From NCBI GenBank assembly GCA_948468225.1, contig CAOKHH010000010.1, forward strand, positions 1-50,182: DNA of 50,182 bases, read 5' to 3'. Every line of letters starts with the position of its first letter. Positions within the stretch are counted from its first letter, which is position 1. A model generated the notes under the pieces. It had not been told where the DNA came from. It worked only from the letters and a program-made list of their open reading frames with translations, and made no database searches. Positions 7,769 through 17,194 of the stretch are shown here, piece by piece. The position numbers and the translations under genes were made by a program. Source of the DNA: an uncultured Clostridia bacterium (lineage in GTDB: Bacteria; Bacillota; Clostridia; TANB77; CAG-508).

Positions 7769-10700
7769 TTATAGAGTTTTTAAAAATTCTTCAATTTCTT
7801 CAATTATTCTTTTTGTATTTTGCAACTTGTATGTCACATATGGTTTCTGCGCAGGTGAAAATTTTACTCTTGTTTTATATTTTTGAACTAACTTATCTAT
7901 TACTGTATAATCAAACAATTCTGGTGCAAATTCTACAACTATACTTTCTCCTTTTTGTGCTAGTTTCAAAATGCCATTCTCTCTACACTTTTGCTTTATT
8001 TCGCTTATTTTTAATAAATTCTCTACCTCATCTGGCATTTTTCCATATCTATCTATAATTTCATCTGTTACATTTAGTATGTCCTCTTTTGTCTTACATA
8101 ATGCTATATTTTGATATACTTCTATTTTTTGAGCACTATTTTCTATAAACTCATCTGGTATATAACTTGATACATTTATATCAATTTGAACATCTATTTC
8201 AATTTCAACCTGTTCTCCACGCATTTCTTTTACAACTTCATCTAATAGCTTACAGTACATATCGTAACCTACTTGCTCCATGTGTCCATGCTGATATTCT
8301 CCAAGTAAACTTCCGTGCACCTCTTATCTCTAAATCCCTTAAAGCTATTTTAAAACCTGAACCAAATTCTGTAAATTCCTTTATTGCTCTTAATCTTTTA
8401 TCAGCTACTTCTGATAATAATTTATCTCTTTTATACATTACATATGCATATGCTTGTTTATCGCTTCTTCCAACTCTTCCTCTTATTTGATATAACTGTG
8501 CTAAACCTAGTCTATCTGCATTTTCAACTATTATTGTGTTTGCATTTGGAATATCTATTCCAGACTCTAATATTGTTGTACACACAATTACATTTATTCT
8601 TTTTTCTATAAAATCAAGCATTATTTCTTCTAATTCTTTCCCTGTCATTTGACCATGTGCAAATGCAACCTTTGCTTCTGGTACAAGCTCTGCTATTTCA
8701 TTTGCTTTTTTATCTATATTTTCTACATTGTTATACAAATAAAAAACTTGCCCATCTCTTTCTAATTCCTTTGTTATTGCCTCTTTTACTACTTCTGCAT
8801 CATATTCTAACACATAAGTTTGAACTGGAATTCTATTTTGTGGAGGCTCATATATAACAGACATATCTCTTATTCCAACAATAGACATATGTAAGGTTCT
8901 TGGAATTGGTGTTGCTGTCATTGTTAATACATCAACATTAGTCTTCATTTGTTTTATTTTTTCTTTATCTTTTACTCCAAACCTATGCTCTTCATCTATA
9001 ATTAGTAATCCTAAGTCTTTAAACTCAACATCTTGACTAAGTAATCTATGTGTTCCAATTATTATATCTATTTCACCTAATTTTAATTTTCTAATAATTG
9101 CCTCTTGTTGTTTTTTTGTTCTAAATCTATTTAATAGCTCAACTCTAATTGGAAAATTCTTCATTCTGTCTCTAAAAGATTCGTATTGCTGATTTGCAAG
9201 TATTGTTGTTGGAACCAAATATGCAACTTGCTTTTGATCCATACATGCCTTAAACGATGATCTTATTGCTACTTCCGTTTTTCCATATCCAACATCTCCA
9301 CATAAAAGTCTATCCATGGTTTTAGACTGTTCCATATCTTTTTTTACTTCTTCAATACATCTTAGTTGATCAGCAGTTTCTGTATATGGAAAATTATCTT
9401 CGAATTGTTTTTGCCAAGGAGTATCAGGTGAAAAGGCAAAACCCGTTGACTTTTGCCTTTTAGCATATAATTCAATCAATTCTCTTGCAACTTCTCTTAA
9501 ATTTGATTTTACTTTTGCTTTTGTTGTTTCCCACTCTTTGCTACCAAGTCTGTTTAATTTAGGAGCACCATCATTTGACCCAATATACTTTCTAACATTG
9601 TCTAAACTATTTGTTGGAACATAAAGTATATCATCTCCCCTATACTTCAATTTTATATAATCTTTTGTTACTCCATCAGCCTTTATAGTATTTACACCAA
9701 CAAATTGTCCTATACCACTAGTTTTGTGTACAATGTAATCTCCAATTTTCAAATCGGCAAATACTACATTTTCTCCTTGCTTGAAAGCGGACGAGCGATG
9801 CTCGCCCCTACGTTTCTGTTTTGCAAAAATTTCTTCTACTGTTATTACCATTAGATTAAAATCGTAACATTCAAATCCATTAGACATTGATCCAGGAATA
9901 ACTAATATGTCATTTGATGTTTCGGTATTCCTTATAGAGTGCGGGTCGTCGGGGACGCCGACCCCTACAAAATTTTCGGCATCTGTTGTTGTCTTTATAT
10001 TCTTTTCATTTAATAGATTTACTACTGTTTCTACGTTGCTTTCATTTCCCGCTAATATTATTACTGTTTTTTCTGTTGCTTTCTGTAATTCCTCAAGCAA
10101 TAAATCCATTGAACTGCGAAAAAAGTTGACCTCCCTATAGCTAAAGCTATATCCGTTTCTTTTTGCATGCATACTTTGTTTATCTACAAATCCAATATCT
10201 TGTTTTTCTAAATATATTATCTGTTTTTTCTTTATTGAATCTATAAACTTTATATAATCGATATATGATGTAAGTGCTTGTGGTACATATTTTTTCTTTT
10301 CAATTAAATTCTCTACTACACTATTTATATCTTTTTCAATATTTTCAGATCTTGCTTTTATTTTTCCCGCTTCATCCAAAAATACTATATAATCTTCTCC
10401 CAAATAATCTAATATTGTTTGAGTTTTAGAATAAAAATTATTAAAATATTTATTAACTTTGCTTATATAATCTCCAGATTTTATAAGTTCTATATCTTCT
10501 TCTAAATACTCTGTTTCGTTTTCAATTATATTATCTACTGTACTCTCTAAACTATTTTCCAAAACAAACTCACAAGCAGGATAAATGAAAGCACTTTCTA
10601 ACATATCTATTGACCTTTGATTTTGTATATCGAAAGTTCTTATTGAATCTATTTCATCTCCCCAAAATTCCACTCTTATTCCGTTTTTTTGAGATACTGC

Positions 10701-11246
10701 AATATCTACAATTCCACCTCTTACACTAAACTGACCTTTACTTTCTACTAAATCATATCTTTCATAACCTAAATACATTAGTTTTTCTTTTAATTCATTT
10801 AAGTTAAAAGTATCTGATACTTTTAAATCTAATATATTTTTATACAATATCTCTTTTGGTATAATTGGTTGCTCCACTGCTTCTATTGTTGTAACCACTA
10901 CTTTTGCATTTTTGTTATATATATTATTTAAGCACTCTATTCTATTATATATGTTTTCTTTACTCTCTGCTAAATAATCAAAATTTAATACTTCTCTTTT
11001 GGGAAAATAATATACATTTTCTTCATATAAATTTAAATCCTTTATTATCTTTTTAGCTTGAATTTCGTTATACGTAATAATACAAATTGGCTTTTCTGCA
11101 TAAAACTTTGTTGCATATGAAAAATGTACCTTTCCCGCATCAGTTAAACCTGATAACATAATTGGTGTAACATTATTTTTAACATCATTTATATATGATT
11201 TAAATTTCTTAAAATTTGGTAACGTTTTTAATAATGGTTCTTCCAT
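7769..11246 (-). CDS. mfd: Transcription-repair coupling factor Mfd, with +1 CGG recoding site
   Basis: Mfd removes RNA polymerase stalled at DNA lesions and recruits UvrA. The conceptual product is 1158 aa, a normal Mfd length. Domains in order: UvrB-like N-terminal region, CarD-like RNA-polymerase interaction domain (GDYIVHKTSGIGQFVG), helicase motif I LLCGDVGYGKTEVA, DEEH box LLIIDEEHRFGV, motif III MTATPIPRT, motif VI QIRGRVGRS, the TRG motif (IRGAGSLLGEYQHGHMEQVG), and the C-terminal UvrA-inhibiting D7 domain. The TRG motif is split by an in-frame CGG at 8315-8313 after GCA; skipping its C gives GGA and joins both parts. Without the shift the protein ends 20 codons later and loses TRG and D7. 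Two GC-rich repeats sit inside the gene and are translated as RRGEHRSSA and FVGVGVPDD. The start has GGAAGG upstream. Confidence 0.92.
8313..8315 (-). other. CGG +1 recoding site in mfd
   Basis: Reverse-strand context GCA-CGG-AAG. Skipping the C gives GGA within RGAGSLLG, the conserved TRG motif of Mfd/RecG translocases. The CGG is 977 codons from the start, exactly in phase. Confidence 0.8.
9787..9812 (+). repeat. GC-rich dispersed repeat, copy 3, inside mfd
   Basis: GCGGACGAGCGATGCTCGCCCCTACG: GAGC pairs with GCTC. It lies in the coding strand's complement between the CarD-like and upstream regions of mfd. In the mfd frame it reads RRGEHRSSA, with no stop and no in-frame CGG. Confidence 0.85.
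9941..9970 (+). repeat. GC-rich dispersed repeat, copy 4, inside mfd
   Basis: Same GTCG/CGAC subtype as copy 1, ending CCCCTACAA. In the mfd frame it is read as VGVGVPDDPH, an extra loop not expected in other Mfd proteins. Confidence 0.85.
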
Positions 11247-11271
11247 TTGCCCTACCTTCCATATAAAGAAA

Positions 11272-11305
11272 AATAATACTGTATTATATTATACACAGTA
11301 TTATT
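11272..11305. promoter_or_regulatory. Inverted repeat in the mfd/ylbJ divergent region
   Basis: AATAATACTGT and ACAGTATTATT are a perfect 11-bp inverted repeat separated by 12 bases, inside the 176-bp divergent gap between mfd and ylbJ. It could be an operator or a hairpin in the mfd leader. I see no match to a known operator and no adjoining T-run on either strand. Confidence 0.45.
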
Positions 11306-11422
11306 TATTATATATCTTTTTGGAATATTTTTCAAGTAGGAACGATTTTAATCACCCATTAGGCTGGGTTCGTATGAATTATTTTTACTTTTCCCTCATA
11401 TAAATTAAATAGGTGATTTATT

Positions 11423-12616
11423 TTGAGTAAAACTAATTTTGTTTTTGTTAGATTAAAAAATTTAATTATTCCAATTACTTTTGTATTATTCACTATATTT
11501 TTAGTTGTGTTTTCCAAAAGTAATTTATCTGCTGCAAAAGAACGGATTATCTCTTTTTGCTAATTCAGTTTTACCAAGTCTTTTACCTTTTTTTATTGCA
11601 ACTGAATTGTTAAGCTATACTGGCATTATTGAAGTCTTAGGTAAAGTTTTAAATAAATTTATGAGACCCATTTTTAATGTTCCAGGAGTTGGAGCTTTTG
11701 CTTTTATTATGGGTATTATTAGTGGGTACCCAATTGGTGCTAAAATTGTAACCAATTTTAGACAAAATGGTATTTGTACAAAGGAAGAAGGAGAAAGACT
11801 CCTTGCTTTTACTAATAATTCTGGTCCACTTTTTATTATTGGAACTGTTGGTATAAGTTTATTTTTTGATACACGAACTGGAATTTTATTATTTTTATCA
11901 CATCTTTTAGCTTGTATTAGTGTAGGTATTGTCTTTAGATTTTGGAAAAGAAATACGCGGGCGGACACAAGGCCCGCCCCTACAATAATGTGGAAGCATT
12001 TACCAACATACAAAAACAAATTCCTTGCAATTTTGCAAACTTGGGAGAAATATTATCTAAAAGTATTTCTAGTGCTATTTCTAATGTTGTTATGATTGGT
12101 GGATTTGTTGTATTATTTTCTGTTATTGTTTCTATACTAAATAATACAAGGGTTTTAGAAATTTTAGCTATTCCGTTTTATCCAATTTGCAATGCCCTTA
12201 AAATAGATACAGATTTTATTACTGCATTTCTTAGTGGAATTATAGAACTTACTAATGGTGTTAAAAATGTTTCCTTAATTGCTACAAAGTATATTTCTAC
12301 AAATGTTATTATTTGTTCATTTTTACTTGGATTCGGCGGACTTTCTATTTTACTACAAGTTTTAGGAATTATATCAAAAACAGATATTTCTATTAAGCCG
12401 TATATTATAGGAAAGTTTTTGCAAGGTACATTTAGTGCAATTTATACTTATATTGCTTTAAAATATATAAGCTTTTTCAATTTAGATTTAGTTGCTGTTT
12501 TTAATAGCACACAAAAAAGCCATTCAGTAAATAATAACTTTAACTGGATAGCCATAGCATTTTGTTTGGTTTGTATTGCGCTAGTTACAAAAAAGAGTCT
12601 TTCAAAAGAGTCATAA
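11423..12616 (+). CDS. ylbJ: Sporulation integral membrane protein YlbJ, with three +1 CGG recoding sites
   Basis: YlbJ is a multi-pass nucleoside-transporter-like membrane protein needed for normal spore formation in Bacillus. The gene begins at a TTG at 11423 with AGGTGA six bases upstream. Three in-frame CGG codons (11543, 11958, 11962) must each be skipped by one base to join the pieces, giving 396 aa, close to Bacillus YlbJ (about 408). Segments: TM1 near residues 10-30, then GLSLFANSVLPSLLPFFIAT, GAFAFIMGIISGYPIGAKIV, TNNSGPLFIIGTVG, then FANLGEILSKSISSAISNVV, IGGFVVLFSVIVSIL, FLSGIIELTNG and FLLGFGGLSI. The second and third CGG lie inside an inserted GC-rich repeat (copy 5), whose translation adds a loop between two conserved parts. 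Convergent with the GltD-like gene, 14 bases apart. Confidence 0.85.
11543..11545 (+). other. CGG +1 recoding site 1 in ylbJ
   Basis: Context GAA-CGG-ATT, codon 41 from the TTG. Skipping the C gives GGA and continues as GLSLFANSVLPSLL. The unshifted frame meets TAA five codons later. Confidence 0.8.
11957..11986 (+). repeat. GC-rich dispersed repeat, copy 5, inside ylbJ
   Basis: GCGGGC and GCCCGC palindrome around GGACACAAG, then CCCCTACAAT. It is inserted in ylbJ and carries two successive in-frame CGG codons (sites 2 and 3). Confidence 0.85.
11958..11964 (+). other. Twin CGG +1 recoding sites 2 and 3 in ylbJ
   Basis: ACG-CGG-GCG: skipping C at 11958 gives GGG, which places the next CGG (11962-11964) in frame. 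Skipping that C gives GGA and the frame that encodes the rest of YlbJ. A total shift of two bases is needed to join the flanks, and two CGG codons are present. The first is 138 codons after site 1, exactly in phase. Confidence 0.7.
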
Positions 12617-12630
12617 AATATAAATATACA

Positions 12631-13875
12631 TTATTTTAAATATTTTTCTATGCCTATTGCCGCTTTCTTTCCTGCTGCAACTGCTCTACATACACTAGAT
12701 TTTGACTCTGTTGAATCTCCTCCTGCAAAAACTCCTTTAATACAAGTCATAGCATCTTCATCTATCTTTACTAATCCTCTATCTGTTTCTATTCCTTGTT
12801 CTTCTAGTAATTTTGCATTTGGTGTAAGTCCAATTGCAAATACAACTGTATCTACATCCATTTTAAAATTACTATTTTCTACATCGACAGCTTTTCCATC
12901 TTCTACTACTGTTTTTATACACTCTATTTGAGTTAATTTATTTTCTCCAAAAGCTTTTATTACCTTTGTTGTGTAATTAAACTCAACCCCATCTTCCATC
13001 GCTTCAGCTATTTCTATATCTCGTGCTGGCATATTTTCTCTTGCACGTCTATATAATACATATACTTTTTTTGCTCCCATTCTTACAGCAGTTCTTGCAC
13101 AATCCATTGCTACATTTCCGCCACCAATTACAACTGTTGTACCTAAATTTTGTATAAAATCTTTTTCATTATATCTTTTTAAAAAATTATCTGATTTATA
13201 TATAGAAGAATACTCTTCATCTGCTAATTTATATGTACTAGGAGTCTCAGCCCCTATTCCTAAAAATACTGCATCATATTTTTCTTGTAATTCTTTTAAA
13301 TTAATGTCTTTTCCCAATTCTATGTTAGTCTTCATCTCTATTCCCATACTTTTTGCATTTTCTAGTATATGCTCTAATGTATCTTTGTTTAATCTAAAAT
13401 CTGGAATTCCATATCTTAGTATACCACCTAATTTTTCATCTTTTTCTAATATAACAGACTTTATTCCCATCTTTGCAAGTTCTATTGCACATGATATACT
13501 AGCTGGACCAGACCCTACAATAGCTACTTTTTTGTTTGACATTTCTTTTTGTTGCTTCATTTTATATGTATAATTATTTTCCTTTGCCCAAGCATTTACA
13601 AATCTTTCTAACCTTCCAATAGGCATTGGCTCTCCTTTTATTCCTCTTACACAACTTCCCTCGCATTGTTGCTCTTGTGGGCATATTGTACTACATATAT
13701 TACTGAATGTATTGTTTTCTAGCAAAATATCATATGCCTCATCAAACTTTTCTTCCTTTATTTTTGCTATAAACTCTGGTACTCTTGTTTTCATTGGGCA
13801 AGCATTTTGGCAAGGTTTATGCTTACAATTTAAACAATTCTTTGCTATATCTAATATTTCTTGTTTATCTTCCAT
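12631..13875 (-). CDS. GltD-like NAD(P)-dependent FAD oxidoreductase (glutamate synthase small-subunit family)
   Basis: A 414-aa flavoprotein of the GltD/NfnB family that passes electrons between NAD(P)H and iron-sulfur clusters. The N-terminal cysteine-rich helical domain (CLNCKHKPCQNACPMKT, then CSTICPQEQQCEGSCVRG) binds two [4Fe-4S] clusters. The FAD fold begins VAIVGSGPASISCAIEL (about residue 114), the NAD(P) fold is VVIGGGNVAMDCARTAVRMG (about 250), and the C-terminal FAD signature is VFAGGDSTESKSSVCRAVAAG. No large GltB subunit is adjacent, so the in vivo partner is open (glutamate synthase, a ferredoxin reductase or a related complex). The ATG at 13875 has AAGGAG upstream. Confidence 0.85.
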   Translation of the reverse strand: MEDKQEILDIAKNCLNCKHKPCQNACPMKTRVPEFIAKIKEEKFDEAYDILLENNTFSNICSTICPQEQQCEGSCVRGIKGEPMPIGRLERFVNAWAKENNYTYKMKQQKEMSNKKVAIVGSGPASISCAIELAKMGIKSVILEKDEKLGGILRYGIPDFRLNKDTLEHILENAKSMGIEMKTNIELGKDINLKELQEKYDAVFLGIGAETPSTYKLADEEYSSIYKSDNFLKRYNEKDFIQNLGTTVVIGGGNVAMDCARTAVRMGAKKVYVLYRRARENMPARDIEIAEAMEDGVEFNYTTKVIKAFGENKLTQIECIKTVVEDGKAVDVENSNFKMDVDTVVFAIGLTPNAKLLEEQGIETDRGLVKIDEDAMTCIKGVFAGGDSTESKSSVCRAVAAGKKAAIGIEKYLK

Positions 13876-13912
13876 CTTTTTCTCCTTTTGATTGTGGTAT
13901 TCCTTTTTAGAT

Positions 13913-13942
13913 GCGGGCGGACAGAGCCGTCCGCCCCTACAT
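13913..13942 (+). repeat. GC-rich dispersed repeat, copy 6
   Basis: GGGCGGAC and GTCCGCCC palindrome around AGAGCC, then CCTACAT. It is intergenic, in the leader of the GltD-like gene. Confidence 0.85.
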
Positions 13943-13959
13943 GATTTCTAATAACATGG

Positions 13960-14109
13960 CATTCAAAATATAAAATCAAAAATCGAACACCCGCCTTCTG
14001 GTATATTTAACAGCAGATAGCCATTTTTTCGTAGCAATATATTACCATATTTTTCACATTAGACCGCGTTTAAGGGTGTGGAAGATTTTTTATTTTCATA
14101 TTTTGAATG
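13960..14109. repeat. 150-bp palindromic element with long terminal inverted repeats
   Basis: The left end CATTCAAAATAT and the right end ATATTTTGAATG are exact reverse complements. The pairing continues inward with few gaps (AAAATC with GATTTT, ACACCC 13987-13992 with GGGTGT 14074-14079, and a central TGGTATAT arm). No open frame lies inside. It fills most of the gap between the aminopeptidase stop and the GltD-like gene. Either a non-autonomous MITE-like element or a structured transcript. Confidence 0.6.
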
Positions 14110-14136
14110 TATGATTATTATTTATAAACAAAAATT

Positions 14137-15546
14137 TTATTTAAAAAATGCTCTGTATGTTTTGTATGCAGAATACACATCATATTTGCTTGTAACCTCA
14201 TATGGTGCATGCATTGATAATACTGGAACACCACAATCAATTACATCTATTCCTTTATTAGCAAATATATATGCGATTGTTCCACCTCCGCCAACATCTA
14301 CTTTTCCTAATTCAGAAATTTGATATAATATATTATTTTCTTCTAACATTTTTCTTATTTCTGCTACATACTCAGCATTCGCATCTGATGCTCCAGACTT
14401 TCCTCTTGAACCTGTATATTTGCACATTCCAATTCCTTTTCCAAGCATTGATGCATTATTTTTCTCAGATACAGACGCATATATTGGGTCAAGTCCTGCG
14501 TCAACATCTGCAGATAACATTTTTGAATTGCAAAATACTTTATCTAACATATTCGCTTTATTTTGACCCAATTTATTTAATAATTCTGCAACAAATGTAT
14601 CAAATACATTTGCTTCCATTCCTGTGTTTCCTACACTTCCAATTTCTTCTTTATCTGCTAATATACATACTGCAGTTTTTTCTGGGACTTCTACATCTAG
14701 TATTGCTCTTAATGAAGTATAAGCACAAACTCTATCATCTTGTCCATATGATGCAACCATGCTTGAATCAAAACCTAAACTTCTTGCTCTAAATGCAGGA
14801 ACTAACTCTATTTCTGAACTTAAGAAGTCTACTTCTTTTATCCCATATTTTTGATTTAAAATATTTAATATATTTAATTTTACTTTTTCTGAAATTTTAT
14901 CATCATCATATGGAATACTTCCTATAAGTAAATTTAGCGCTTCTCCATCTACTCCATTTTTTAGTTTTTTCTCCATTTGATCTTGTGCTAAATGTGGTAA
15001 TAAATCTGTTATTGTAAATATTGGATCAGTTTCTGCTTCTCCTATATTTATTTTTACTTTTTCTCCATTTGCTTTTACTATAACTCCGTGTATTGCAAGT
15101 GGTATTGTTGTCCATTGGTATTTCTTTATTCCACCATAATAATGTGTTTTTAAATATGCAAATCCTGTATCTTCATAAAGTGGATTTGGCTTTAAGTCTA
15201 ATCTTGGTGAATCAATATGTGCTCCTACAATATTTATTCCTTTTTCCAAATCTTCTTTTCCAATAACTGCTGCATATACATTTTTATCTCTATTTATATA
15301 AAAAACTTTATCTCCTACATTTAGCGAATTTACTTCTTCTATATTTCTAAAACCATTTTTTACTAAAATATCTGTTGAGAATTCAACAGCTTCTCTTTCT
15401 GTTTTTGCTCTGTCTAGAAAGTACATATATTCATCGCAAAATTTGAATATATTTTGTTTTTCTTCTTCTGTTGCTACTTCCCATCCATTCTTTTTTGAAT
15501 TAAATAATTCTTCTTTTAGTTTCTCTCCATCTGTTTTTTCACTCAT
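14137..15546 (-). CDS. M18 family aminopeptidase
   Basis: A cytosolic zinc aminopeptidase of the M18 (aminopeptidase I/ApeB) family that removes N-terminal, often acidic, residues. The 469-aa product carries the family's metal-binding blocks: GAHIDSPRLDLKPNPLYED (His and Asp ligands), ILADKEEIGSVGNTGMEA (bridging Glu pair), ADVDAGLDPIYASVSEKN, and C-terminal VPVLSMHAPYEVTSKYDVY with the last His. The length matches the family. The start has GAGGGG upstream of the ATG at 15546. It seems to be transcribed alone. Confidence 0.92.
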   Translation of the reverse strand: MSEKTDGEKLKEELFNSKKNGWEVATEEEKQNIFKFCDEYMYFLDRAKTEREAVEFSTDILVKNGFRNIEEVNSLNVGDKVFYINRDKNVYAAVIGKEDLEKGINIVGAHIDSPRLDLKPNPLYEDTGFAYLKTHYYGGIKKYQWTTIPLAIHGVIVKANGEKVKINIGEAETDPIFTITDLLPHLAQDQMEKKLKNGVDGEALNLLIGSIPYDDDKISEKVKLNILNILNQKYGIKEVDFLSSEIELVPAFRARSLGFDSSMVASYGQDDRVCAYTSLRAILDVEVPEKTAVCILADKEEIGSVGNTGMEANVFDTFVAELLNKLGQNKANMLDKVFCNSKMLSADVDAGLDPIYASVSEKNNASMLGKGIGMCKYTGSRGKSGASDANAEYVAEIRKMLEENNILYQISELGKVDVGGGGTIAYIFANKGIDVIDCGVPVLSMHAPYEVTSKYDVYSAYKTYRAFFK

Positions 15547-15682
15547 ATTTTTAACCCCTCTTTCGTATTTTTTAAAATTATATCATAACTGTTATTTATT
15601 AACAATATTTTGACTAATAATTCTAGCAAATTTAACCTTATACTTTATTCTCTACATATCTATATGATTTTATACAAAAAAA

Positions 15683-15736
15683 GGCACAGTGGTGTCATAA
15701 CCTAACGGGTATTCCCACAAACGGTGCCCCTACAAT
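15683..15736 (+). repeat. Diverged GC-rich dispersed repeat, copy 7
   Basis: GGCAC and GTGCC arms enclose a larger loop, with the family tail GCCCCTACAAT. The inner part differs from the other copies, so it is a related but longer variant. It lies in the 297-bp gap 15547-15843, which otherwise holds only AT-rich sequence and the following terminator. Confidence 0.6.
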
Positions 15737-15776
15737 GTGCAATATATCAATTTAAAAATCGATTTTTCTTATGCAA

Positions 15777-15818
15777 CAAAAAAATACCAGTGTCAAGATT
15801 AAATCAAAACACTGATAC
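15777..15818 (-). terminator. Terminator after the SSB-like gene
   Basis: On the reverse strand TATCAGTGT pairs with ACACTGGTA (one G-U) around an AT-rich loop, followed by seven T. It lies about 25 bases after the stop at 15844. Confidence 0.8.
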
Positions 15819-15843
15819 TTTATCTATGTAATATTCAAAAAAG

Positions 15844-16521
15844 TTAACCAACTTGTTCATCTTCAGATTTCACTTCAGAATCATCTTTGTTTACTATTTC
15901 CATACTACCTATTGATACTTCATATGCTATTCTTGTTTCAGAAGTTCCATCTTCGAATTTCTTTTCATAAGTTCTAGATTGAACTCTTCCTACAATTTTT
16001 ATTTCTGTTCCAACTTCTAAATTTTGGCAGAATCTTGCATTTCTTCCCCAAGCTATACAAGGTATATAATCACTTTTATTATATGCTCTATTTACTGCTA
16101 ATAGAATATCTGCAATTTCTCTTCCAAACGGTGTTTGTCTGTATATTGGCTTTTTGCATATGTATCCATTTAGAACAACTTCGTTTGTACTTGTTGTTTT
16201 GTCTTCTTCTTCCTCTTCATTATAATCAATTATATCTTTTGCAAAAACTGTAAGTACAAGTTTATTTCTTTCATTTTCATAACTATTATAAGATCTAAAT
16301 TGCCCTTCTACAACAACCTTTTTTCCAATTTCTAAATTTAAATCATTTAATAATCTTTCTGATACTGTGATTGGTATGATGTCTTCATTTCCACTTAAAC
16401 GAGAAACTTCTAAATTAAATCTATAAAAACTTTCTCCATAAATTTCATGACTGAAACTTTTTTCACTTGTAATTTTTCCTACTAAAACTAAGTAGTTGTT
16501 ATCTGAATAATTTGTAACCAA
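15844..16521 (-). CDS. Single-strand DNA-binding-like protein with two OB folds
   Basis: A 225-aa protein beginning at a TTG (16521) with GGGAGG eight bases upstream. Two tandem OB-fold segments are visible. Residues about 8-95 (LVLVGKITSEKSF, FRFNLEVSRLSG, KKVVVEGQFRSY) form a weak SSB-like fold. Residues about 113-210 (VVLNGYICKKPIYRQTPFGR, DYIPCIAWGRNARFCQNLEV, EIKIVGRVQSRTYEKK) match the primosomal/SSB pattern more clearly. The C-terminus is acidic (DDSEVKSEDEQVG) but lacks the usual DDIPF tip that recruits partners in canonical SSB. It may be an auxiliary SSB of clostridia and not the housekeeping one. Confidence 0.75.
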   Translation of the reverse strand: MVTNYSDNNYLVLVGKITSEKSFSHEIYGESFYRFNLEVSRLSGNEDIIPITVSERLLNDLNLEIGKKVVVEGQFRSYNSYENERNKLVLTVFAKDIIDYNEEEEEDKTTSTNEVVLNGYICKKPIYRQTPFGREIADILLAVNRAYNKSDYIPCIAWGRNARFCQNLEVGTEIKIVGRVQSRTYEKKFEDGTSETRIAYEVSIGSMEIVNKDDSEVKSEDEQVG

Positions 16522-16663
16522 TTTCTTTTCCTCCCTTTTTATTTTATCTATTGTGTTTCTATTTTATTGTTTAAACTTTTGAAAAATTACCCATTTAATA
16601 ATTCAATTATACTACTTTTTTTTGGTTTTGTCTACATAAAATGTTAATTTTTTCTAAATAGAT

Positions 16664-17155
16664 CTACGTATCATATAGTAATGTAAGGATTTCCACTCCC
16701 ATAATAATATATGGATTGTTATTTTTATTCATTTTTGCAACTCTTATTTCTTGTGGTTCTACAATATTATTATTACTATTTTTTATATTTCTTTGAATAC
16801 ATATTAGTGCATCATCATTTTCTAGGCTAGATGCCGTAACTGTAGATTTTGGATTAAACCCGTATGTTATAATATTAGAATTGGTTTGTTTTAGTATATC
16901 TAATCCTGTATCTATATCTGAATTAACTATTAAATTATTTGAATTAAACAAAAGCTTTTTTACAACGTCTGATTTACCTATCAATTTTTTATTTATCAAT
17001 AGTGAATCAAATTTAATATTTTTTATATTATTTATATTTTTATTATTTATAATTATTACATTTTCTTTAATATTTTTCTGACTAAAACTGTTTCCTATGC
17101 ATTTTGCTATATCATTTTCATTCTTTTTATCTGTTATTACACCTATAAAAGACAT
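16664..17155 (-). CDS. Conserved clostridial hypothetical protein
   Basis: A 163-aa protein (starting MSFIGVITDKKNENDIAKC). The ATG at 17155 is chosen because AGGAG lies eight bases before it; a GTG nine bases upstream overlaps that site. The chain is rich in Asn, Ile and Lys. A Rossmann-like alternation is suggested by VIIINNKNINNI, LIVNSDIDTGLDIL and NIITYGFNPKSTVTASS. No metal or nucleotide motif is certain. Similar proteins next to sporulation deacetylases seem familiar to me in clostridia, but I cannot name the function. It follows the deacetylase gene by 39 bases in the same direction, so the two are probably co-transcribed. Confidence 0.65.
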   Translation of the reverse strand: MSFIGVITDKKNENDIAKCIGNSFSQKNIKENVIIINNKNINNIKNIKFDSLLINKKLIGKSDVVKKLLFNSNNLIVNSDIDTGLDILKQTNSNIITYGFNPKSTVTASSLENDDALICIQRNIKNSNNNIVEPQEIRVAKMNKNNNPYIIMGVEILTLLYDT

Positions 17156-17194
17156 ATAAACCACTCCTATAAGTGTATATTATTACCATCTTTT

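Noticed and set aside
11272..11305. LexA or SOS box upstream of mfd
   Set aside because: The inverted repeat AATAATACTGT does not match the Gram-positive GAAC-N4-GTTC type box, so no regulator is named.
13943..14136. Known riboswitch before the GltD-like gene
   Set aside because: No conserved core of a riboswitch class I know is visible; the terminal inverted repeats explain the structure better.
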